Origin: a bacterium
GTDB lineage: Bacteria; UBA9089; JASEIO01
Length of the DNA stretch: 6,940 nucleotides
Assembly: GCA_030017475.1 (NCBI GenBank)
Contig: JASEIO010000028.1
Coordinates: forward strand, 1 to 6,940
Direction: 5' to 3'
The translations under genes were made by a program, and so were the position numbers. Below, piece by piece: positions 1 to 5,059 of the stretch. The first letter of the stretch is position 1; each line of letters starts with the position of its first letter. The notes under the pieces were generated by a model, which worked only from the letters and a program-made list of their open reading frames with translations, was not told the DNA's origin and did not search any database.

Positions 1-1
1 G

Positions 2-421
2 CAAGTTGGTCTGCGAATGATTTCTGATCATCCTATCTTGGGTGTTGGACTGAATAATTTTCCAGAGGTGTTTGGAAAATATTACTGGACTACGCCTGGC
101 ATATCAAGAGCCCTTAAGCTAAGAAGTGCATCCCATAATATTTATATCGGTACAATAAGTGAGCTTGGGTTAATTGGATTTACTATCCTTGCTATTATGA
201 TATACTCAATTATCAAAAGTGGATGGATAGCCAGGTCAAATCTCAAAAGGATAGGCGATTATCAATTGATGGTAATTACTGAGGGGATAATATTAAGTTT
301 TGTAGGTTTATTGATCTCGGGGTTCTTTGGTGATGTTCTATACAAGAAATACCTCTGGTTACCCCTCATTTTGATTGAGGTAGTGCGTAATCTATCCACA
401 AAATTTAGTAGTGTATCATAG
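2..421 (+). CDS. O-antigen ligase/polymerase-like membrane protein, C-terminal fragment (5' partial)
   Basis: The reading frame is open to the left edge, so this is the 3' end of a longer gene; the ATG at 17 is probably internal. The visible 139 residues begin QVGLRMISDHPILGVGLNNF, matching the conserved 'HPxxGVGxxNF' segment of Wzy_C/O-antigen ligase family proteins. It is followed by SASHNIYIGTISELGLIGF, the family's 'HNxYL...ELGLIG' signature in the large periplasmic loop and next helix. Three hydrophobic segments follow (about residues 47-72, 90-110 and 114-129 of the fragment), with a basic cytoplasm-like linker (ARSNLKR) between the first two. Family members are inner-membrane proteins that polymerise O-units or ligate glycans to lipid A-core or to protein; the fragment cannot tell these apart. 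As the first visible gene of a polysaccharide locus it fits a polymerase or ligase. The family is fairly sure, the specific role is not. Confidence 0.82.
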   Translation, partial: QVGLRMISDHPILGVGLNNFPEVFGKYYWTTPGISRALKLRSASHNIYIGTISELGLIGFTILAIMIYSIIKSGWIARSNLKRIGDYQLMVITEGIILSFVGLLISGFFGDVLYKKYLWLPLILIEVVRNLSTKFSSVS

Positions 422-454
422 GTGTGGCGCTTTGATATTGAAAGATACCAAAAA

Positions 455-460
455 GAGAGG
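455..460 (+). promoter_or_regulatory. Ribosome binding site for the GT4 gene
   Basis: GAGAGG lies eight bases before ATG 469. It partly overlaps the right arm of a short inverted repeat (ATACC 445-449 / GGTAT 459-463), a five-base stem around a nine-base loop that is probably too weak to matter. The 47-base gap between the ligase-like gene and this gene contains no terminator-like hairpin. Confidence 0.65.
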
Positions 461-468
461 TATTATAT

Positions 469-1605
469 ATGAAAATCTGTATTATGACAACTGTTCATGA
501 ACCTTTTGATGTTCGCATTTTTCACAAAGAAGCCAAAACCCTTGTCAATGCAGGACATGAAGTAGTGTTGATTGCTCCAAGTGAGGTAAAAGAACAGGTA
601 AGGGATGAAATACGTATCATCGGACTTCCAAGGTATAAAAGGAGATTATTTCGTCCATTGAATTGGATAAATATACTATGGATTGGACTGCAACAGAAGG
701 CAGATGCCTATCACTTTCATGACATAGAATTATTACCTATTGGTATCTTGATAAAGATGCTTTTAAGGAAGTGTGTGGTATATGATGTACATGAACATAT
801 TGAATTAAAGGTGCTAAATAAAGAATGGATACCAAAGATTTTAAGAAGGCCTATCAGTTCATTTATAAAGTGGTTTGAGCCATTTTTAGCCCAATATATG
901 TCAGCTATCGTTATAGTTATGGAAAACCAAAGGAGGAAATTTGCCCATATTGGATGTCCAATAGTTACCCTGTATAACTTTCCCAAGAAAGATCTATTCT
1001 CATCGATCCATTCCAAAAAAGGGGATTCTCAAAATATCATATTTGTTGGTGGACTCTCAGTTACTCGGGGGGCTTTAATATTGGGTGAGATTATGAATTG
1101 GGTTGTTAAAAAACACCCTGATGCCTCTTTACTCATAGCAGGAAAGTTTGACACTCTTGATACAGAAAAGCGAATGTTAGAGTGCTTTAAAAAATATCAT
1201 ATTGAAGATCATCTAAAGTTTTTAGGATACATACCTCATGATGAACTCAAAAGATACTTAAATCAGGCAAGGGTTGGGATCTTTCCATTACAACCAACTT
1301 CGGAATATCCAATGGAATGTCAATGTTTACCTACAAAATTATTTGAATACATGGCCTGTGAAATTCCTATAGTAGGAAGTAAAATGCCAGCTTTGGAAGA
1401 GGTTATGAGAGATTTAAACTGTGGAATTTTAGTTGAACCAACTGATCCAAAGAAACATGCTGAGGCAATAATATATCTATTAGATAATCCTCGGGTGGCA
1501 AAACAGATGGGTGAAAACGGAAGACGAGCCTTTTTAGAGAGATGTAATTGGGAGGCAATAAGCGATAGGTTAGTTAACCTGTATAGAGAAGTGTTAAGAT
1601 GTTAG
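469..1605 (+). CDS. Family 4 glycosyltransferase (GT-B fold)
   Basis: A 378-residue protein of normal length for a GT4 retaining glycosyltransferase, which transfers a sugar from an activated donor to a lipid-linked or growing glycan on the cytoplasmic side of the membrane. The N-terminal acceptor domain has the subfamily pattern HEPFDVRIFHKEA (10-22) and AGHEVVLIAP (28-37), then YHFHDIELLP (81-90) and YDVHEH (105-110). The C-terminal donor domain starts near 188 with IIFVGGLSVTRG, followed by LLIAGKF (221-227), FLGYIPHDEL (251-260) and LPTKLFEYMACEIPIVGS (287-304). In the E-x7-E donor motif the second Glu is E293; the first position is Q285, a replacement I associate with 'NKLFEYM'-type members. 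No signal peptide or membrane helix is evident. The start is supported by GAGAGG at 455-460, eight bases upstream of the ATG. Donor and acceptor cannot be deduced. It sits 47 bases after the ligase-like gene and 14 bases before the epimerase-like gene. Confidence 0.92.
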   Translation: MKICIMTTVHEPFDVRIFHKEAKTLVNAGHEVVLIAPSEVKEQVRDEIRIIGLPRYKRRLFRPLNWINILWIGLQQKADAYHFHDIELLPIGILIKMLLRKCVVYDVHEHIELKVLNKEWIPKILRRPISSFIKWFEPFLAQYMSAIVIVMENQRRKFAHIGCPIVTLYNFPKKDLFSSIHSKKGDSQNIIFVGGLSVTRGALILGEIMNWVVKKHPDASLLIAGKFDTLDTEKRMLECFKKYHIEDHLKFLGYIPHDELKRYLNQARVGIFPLQPTSEYPMECQCLPTKLFEYMACEIPIVGSKMPALEEVMRDLNCGILVEPTDPKKHAEAIIYLLDNPRVAKQMGENGRRAFLERCNWEAISDRLVNLYREVLRC

Positions 1606-1619
1606 TATAGAGTACAGAG

Positions 1620-2591
1620 ATGGAACTAAAGAAAAAGATCGATAATTTATTGATGTACTTTAAGGGAAAAGATTTTAGTTATTGGCAATTGAGTAATGGG
1701 GGTGATACCAAAATCAATCTTCCAATCTTAGGAAGGTATTTTCTTGATTTTACCCCTATGCTTAGAGAAGGACATTATGATAAATTTGATCAAGAAGGTA
1801 TTCCTTTGCGTAATTATGGTGGATCGGTTGGAGTAAGGTATAATCCAACAAGGATTGCTTCATATGGCTTAGGAAATCTTGATCTTTATTTAAGTACAGG
1901 AAATTCAGCTTATAAAGAAAGATTTCTCAAACAGGCAGAATGGTTCGTTAAAAATCAAAAACTACGAAAAGGAAGGATTGGGGTATGGGAGTATAATTTT
2001 GATTGGACAAGAGGACTTAAAGCCCCTTGGATCTCTTGTATGGCTCAGGGTCAAGGTTTATCCTTACTTTGTCGAGCATATCTGTTGACTAATGATACAA
2101 GGTTTTTAGAAATAGCAAGGCATGCGATTGAGGCATTTAAATCTGATATTGAAGAGGGGGGGATTGTATCCTATATTAAAGATAGGTTTATCTGCTTTGA
2201 AGAATATCCAACTAATCCTCCCTCTTATACATTAAATGGCTTTATTTTTGCCTTAGTTGGACTCTATGAATATTATAAGGTAACGAAAGAAAAGGATGCA
2301 CAGGGATTATTCAATAGTGGTGTGGAAACCTTAGAAAATTGCCTATATCTTTATGATACTGGATATTGGTCAAGATATGATTTATACTCCGATGTAACTA
2401 TAGCTAGTTATTCCTACCACAATGTACATATAGTACAATTGGAGATGTTATATCAACTAACTGGCAAAAAGATCTTTAAGGAATATGCAGACAAATGGAG
2501 GAGATATCGAGAAAGCCTTTTTAATCGATTCAGGGCACTTATCTTAAAGTCATTGCACAAGTTGATCAAATTTAAAAAGGAGGGGAGATAG
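1620..2591 (+). CDS. D-glucuronyl C5-epimerase-like protein (C5-epim_C domain)
   Basis: A 323-residue protein resembling the catalytic C-terminal domain of animal glucuronyl C5-epimerase (Glce), which converts D-glucuronate to L-iduronate within heparan sulfate precursors. Matching landmarks, in order: YNPTRIASYGLGN (74-86), APWISCMAQGQGLSLLCRAY (135-154), EEYPTNPPSYTLNGFIFALV (194-213), LYDTGYWSRYDLY (244-256), SYHNVHIVQLEML (265-277) and IFKEYADKWRRY (285-296). From memory of the human enzyme, Y196, Y253 and Y266 fall where its three catalytic-region tyrosines lie. The animal N-terminal part is missing, as in other short bacterial forms. No signal peptide is seen, so action in the cytoplasm is likely. 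The tail (296-323) is basic and amphipathic and may bind membrane. The Shine-Dalgarno site is weak (only AGAG just before the ATG), so translation may be coupled to the GT4 gene 14 bases upstream; M12 (1653) is a possible later start. Family confident, substrate unknown. Confidence 0.87.
   Translation: MELKKKIDNLLMYFKGKDFSYWQLSNGGDTKINLPILGRYFLDFTPMLREGHYDKFDQEGIPLRNYGGSVGVRYNPTRIASYGLGNLDLYLSTGNSAYKERFLKQAEWFVKNQKLRKGRIGVWEYNFDWTRGLKAPWISCMAQGQGLSLLCRAYLLTNDTRFLEIARHAIEAFKSDIEEGGIVSYIKDRFICFEEYPTNPPSYTLNGFIFALVGLYEYYKVTKEKDAQGLFNSGVETLENCLYLYDTGYWSRYDLYSDVTIASYSYHNVHIVQLEMLYQLTGKKIFKEYADKWRRYRESLFNRFRALILKSLHKLIKFKKEGR
2578..2583 (+). promoter_or_regulatory. Strong ribosome binding site for the PIG-L deacetylase gene
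   Basis: AGGAGG lies eight bases upstream of the ATG at 2592 and inside the last codons of the epimerase gene. The upstream stop codon TAG (2589-2591) directly abuts the ATG. The strong site fixes the start and suggests efficient, possibly coupled, translation of the deacetylase. Confidence 0.8.
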
Positions 2592-3224
2592 ATGTTTAAT
2601 AGGATATTGGTATTAAGTCCACATACAGATGATGCAGAGCTTGGTGCTGGTGGAACGATTGCAAAATTTGTGGAAGAAAAGAAGGAGGTGTTTTACATAG
2701 CCTTTTCAATATGTGAAAAATCAGTTCCAGAGGGATTTGATAAGGATGTATGTAGACAAGAGGTTAAAGAGGCAAGTAAAATATTAGGGATAAAAAAAGG
2801 GAATCTAAAGATATTTGACTATGAAGTTCGAGGATTTCAAGCCAGGAGGCAGGAAATTCTTGAGGATATAGTGAGTATTGGAAAGGAAATCTTGCCAGAT
2901 TTGGTCCTATTTCCATCCCCAAATGATACCCATCAGGACCATCAGACAATTTCTCAAGAAGCGATTAGGGCCTTTAAGACCCAAGCAGGCCTTTTTGGAT
3001 ATGAACAGCCATGGAATCACATGACGTTCAACACAATCTCATTTGTCCAAATTCAGGAAAGGCATCTTCAAAAGAAAATAGAGGCACTTAAAAAATATAA
3101 ATCTCAAGCTGCTAAACCTTATTCAAAGGAAGAGTATATCAAAGGATTAGCAAAAGTTCGAGGAACGCAGATAAATGTAGAATATGCAGAGGCATTTGAG
3201 GTTATGCGACTAATAGTAAAATAG
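2592..3224 (+). CDS. PIG-L/LmbE-family zinc-dependent deacetylase
   Basis: A 210-residue protein of typical length for the PIG-L (LmbE-like) family: zinc enzymes that remove N-acetyl groups from GlcNAc-containing molecules such as GlcNAc-phosphatidylinositol (PIG-L), GlcNAc-inositol (MshB) and diacetylchitobiose. The first motif is SPHTDDAELGAGGTIA (9-24). By comparison with MshB, H11 and D14 should bind zinc and D13 should be the general base; the usual 'HPDD' reads HTDD here. The second motif, PNDTHQDHQTIS (110-121), supplies H114 (catalytic/stabilising) and H117 (third zinc ligand). All key residues are present, so it should be active. No signal peptide or membrane segment is seen, implying a cytoplasmic enzyme acting on a sugar nucleotide, lipid-linked sugar or nascent glycan. 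The gene starts on the base after the epimerase stop, a tight pairing that hints at linked functions. The exact substrate cannot be read from sequence. Confidence 0.92.
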   Translation: MFNRILVLSPHTDDAELGAGGTIAKFVEEKKEVFYIAFSICEKSVPEGFDKDVCRQEVKEASKILGIKKGNLKIFDYEVRGFQARRQEILEDIVSIGKEILPDLVLFPSPNDTHQDHQTISQEAIRAFKTQAGLFGYEQPWNHMTFNTISFVQIQERHLQKKIEALKKYKSQAAKPYSKEEYIKGLAKVRGTQINVEYAEAFEVMRLIVK

Positions 3225-3228
3225 GAAA

Positions 3229-3233
3229 GAGGG
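3229..3233 (+). promoter_or_regulatory. Ribosome binding site deciding the aminotransferase start
   Basis: GAGGG lies eight bases before the ATG at 3242 and fourteen before the in-frame ATG at 3248. This favours the first, giving a protein that begins MKMKIPSAKP. Confidence 0.6.
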
Positions 3234-3241
3234 ATGGTAAA

Positions 3242-4366
3242 ATGAAAATGAAGATACCGAGCGCAAAACCATTCTTTAAAGAGGAAGAGATGGAAGGTAT
3301 CTTGGGTGATGTTAAATCGGTTTTGATGAGCGGTAGATTAATACTTGGACCCAAGGCACAAGAATTTGAAGAATTGTTTGCAAGATATATTGGTGTGAGG
3401 CATGCCATCTCTGTTAACTCTTGTACAACAGCCTTAGAGATTACTTTGAAGTATTTGGAGGTAAAAGGTAAAGAGGTAATAGTCCCTACCAATACGTTTG
3501 TTGCAACCTTAAATTCTGTCATTTATGCTGGTGGGCATCCTGTACTTGCAGACATTAATCCTGAATCCCTTTGTATAGATCCTCAGGATCTACTTAAAAG
3601 GATAACTAAAAAGACGAAAGGTATCATAGTTGTACATATAGCAGGATTGGTATGTCCACAGATAGAGGAATTGAAGGAGATTTGTAAAGAATATAACCTT
3701 TTCTTAATAGAGGATGCAGCCCACGCTCATGGAGCTACGCTTGATGAAAAAAAGGCAGGTAGTTTTGGGGACTTTGGATGTTTCTCCTTTTATCCAACAA
3801 AGATTATGACAACTACTATAGGTGGAATGATAACAACAAATGATGATAAATTACCCTCAGTGGCTAAAAGTATGCGTCATCATGGACAAGGAGAGGATTT
3901 GAACCAAATTGTGAGACTTGGAAATGATTGGGTCATGTCAGAGATAAATGCTGTATTGGGTCTTTATCAGTTAAAAAATTTAGACAGTAATATCAGAAGG
4001 AGAAATGAGATTGCGAAGAGGTATAGAGAAGGTCTTAAGGAGGTAGATAGCATTAAACCATTCCCAGTACCAAAAAACATTCGCCATGGTTATTATAAGT
4101 ATCCAGTACTACTTAAAGGGGATATTGACAGAGCAGATCTTATACGGGTATTAAAGGAAAGATATGATATTGAGGTAGGAGGGGTATATTATCCACCATG
4201 TCACCTTCAGCCAGTATTTAAAAGACTTTTTGGATATAAAGAAGAGATGTTTCCAGTGGCTGAGGAGGTTTTAAGTAAACATATCTGTCTGCCGATCTAC
4301 TCGCAAATGAAGGATATCGAAGTTGACTATGTACTTAGGTGTTTAAAAGAGGAAGTTAAGTCATGA
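3242..4366 (+). CDS. DegT/DnrJ/EryC1/StrS-family PLP-dependent sugar aminotransferase
   Basis: A 374-residue fold-type I PLP enzyme of usual family length. Members transfer an amino group, normally from glutamate, to a keto-sugar nucleotide in the cytoplasm. Visible motifs: SGRLILGPKAQEFEE (30-44), SVNSCTTALE (57-66, phosphate-binding turn), VIVPTNTFVATLNSV (79-93), FLIEDAAHAHGA (154-165, with D158 expected to pair with the PLP ring nitrogen), FSFYPTKIMTTTIGGM (181-196, with K187 as the Schiff-base lysine) and GNDWVMSEINAVLGLYQL (227-244). The active site appears intact. The start is set by GAGGG at 3229-3233. It lies 17 bases after the deacetylase gene, and its TGA overlaps the ATG of the WbqC-family gene. 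With a WbpM-type dehydratase in the same operon, a 4-keto-6-deoxy sugar nucleotide is the likeliest substrate (inference); 3-keto substrates are also used by this family. Confidence 0.94.
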   Translation: MKMKIPSAKPFFKEEEMEGILGDVKSVLMSGRLILGPKAQEFEELFARYIGVRHAISVNSCTTALEITLKYLEVKGKEVIVPTNTFVATLNSVIYAGGHPVLADINPESLCIDPQDLLKRITKKTKGIIVVHIAGLVCPQIEELKEICKEYNLFLIEDAAHAHGATLDEKKAGSFGDFGCFSFYPTKIMTTTIGGMITTNDDKLPSVAKSMRHHGQGEDLNQIVRLGNDWVMSEINAVLGLYQLKNLDSNIRRRNEIAKRYREGLKEVDSIKPFPVPKNIRHGYYKYPVLLKGDIDRADLIRVLKERYDIEVGGVYYPPCHLQPVFKRLFGYKEEMFPVAEEVLSKHICLPIYSQMKDIEVDYVLRCLKEEVKS

Positions 4367-5037
4367 TAGCTACAATTCATCAACCCAATTTTATGCCTTG
4401 GATTGGTTTCTTTGACAAAATGGCAAGATCTGATATCTTTGTTTTTTTGGACAATGTTCAGTTTACCAAGAATAGCTTTCAGAACAGAACCAGGATTTTG
4501 ACCTCCCAAGGGCCTCAATGGCTGACTGTGCCTGTTTTAACAAAAGGGGCCTTTCAACAATTAACACGGGATGTATTGATTGATAATAAACTAAATTGGA
4601 GAAAGAAGCACCTTAAGACATTGGAGTTAAACTATAGGAAGGCTTCTTATTTTCATTCAGTATGGAAGTCTATATGGGAAATATACCAATTAGATTGCAA
4701 AAAGTTGGTTGATTTCACAAAACCATTGATCCTTCTTTTAGCTGAGAAGCTTAAGATTAAAGGGGTCAAGTTTGTTTCGGCTTCAGATTTAGATGTGAAA
4801 GGACAAGGATCAGAATTGTTGTTAAATATTTGCCGATCCCTTAAGGTGGATACCTATCTTTCAGGTCCGAGTGGACGTAAGTATCTGGACTTACAAAGCT
4901 TTCAAAGATCCAATATCAAGGTCCAATTTCATGAATTTACACATCCGATATATAAACAACAATATGGATCATTTACCCCAGGTATGTCTGCTATAGATCT
5001 TATATTTAATTGCGAAGCTACAGTTCCGCTTGGTTAA
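4363..5037 (+). CDS. WbqC-family protein (putative amino-sugar N-(amino)acyl transfer)
   Basis: A 224-residue soluble protein recognised as WbqC-like from its N-terminus IHQPNFMPWIGFFDKM (5-20) followed by FLDNVQFTKNSFQNRTRI (28-45), WLTVPV (53-58), YLSGPSGRKYLD (165-176) and PGMSAIDLIFN (206-216). The conserved polar residues H6, Q7, N9, D30, Q33, K36, N41 and R42 are candidates for an active site. The family occurs in O-antigen loci and is biochemically poorly defined; a glycine transferase role has been suggested for one member. The ATG overlaps the aminotransferase stop (ATGA), and AGGAAG at 4350-4355 sits seven bases upstream. This tight coupling suggests it acts on the aminotransferase product, for example acylating the new amine (inference). 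Length is about normal and no signal peptide or membrane helix is seen. The family call is firm; the function is not. Confidence 0.9.
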   Translation: MIATIHQPNFMPWIGFFDKMARSDIFVFLDNVQFTKNSFQNRTRILTSQGPQWLTVPVLTKGAFQQLTRDVLIDNKLNWRKKHLKTLELNYRKASYFHSVWKSIWEIYQLDCKKLVDFTKPLILLLAEKLKIKGVKFVSASDLDVKGQGSELLLNICRSLKVDTYLSGPSGRKYLDLQSFQRSNIKVQFHEFTHPIYKQQYGSFTPGMSAIDLIFNCEATVPLG

Positions 5038-5042
5038 AAATT

Positions 5043-5047
5043 GGAGG
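5043..5047 (+). promoter_or_regulatory. Probable ribosome binding site for the dehydratase gene
   Basis: GGAGG lies in the 22-base gap after the WbqC-family gene, twelve bases before ATG 5060. The spacing is longer than ideal. An in-frame CTG at 5054 would lie six bases downstream, but ATG is the more likely start. Confidence 0.55.
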
Positions 5048-5059
5048 CACAGACTGGGT

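Noticed and set aside
445-463. Inverted repeat ATACC/GGTAT overlapping the GT4 ribosome binding site, as a possible translational switch.
   Set aside because: The stem is only five bases, with a nine-base loop and mostly A/T pairs; too weak to claim.
438-466. Sigma70-like TTGAAA (438-443), 17 bases, TATTAT (461-466) upstream of the GT4 gene.
   Set aside because: The spacing and boxes look good, but the predicted transcription start (about 473) falls inside the GT4 start codon region, leaving no leader or ribosome binding site. In AT-rich DNA such matches are common by chance.
717-1016. Antisense reading frame of 99 codons within the GT4 gene.
   Set aside because: It lies wholly opposite a well-supported gene, has no recognisable motif, and has no ribosome binding site that I can see. 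The other minus-strand frames (for example 3202-3522 and 5856-6113) fail the same way.
3234-3245. Three-codon mini reading frame (ATG GTA AAA TGA) overlapping the aminotransferase start as ATGA.
   Set aside because: Its ATG directly follows the GAGGG site with no room for ribosome binding, so it is most likely chance.
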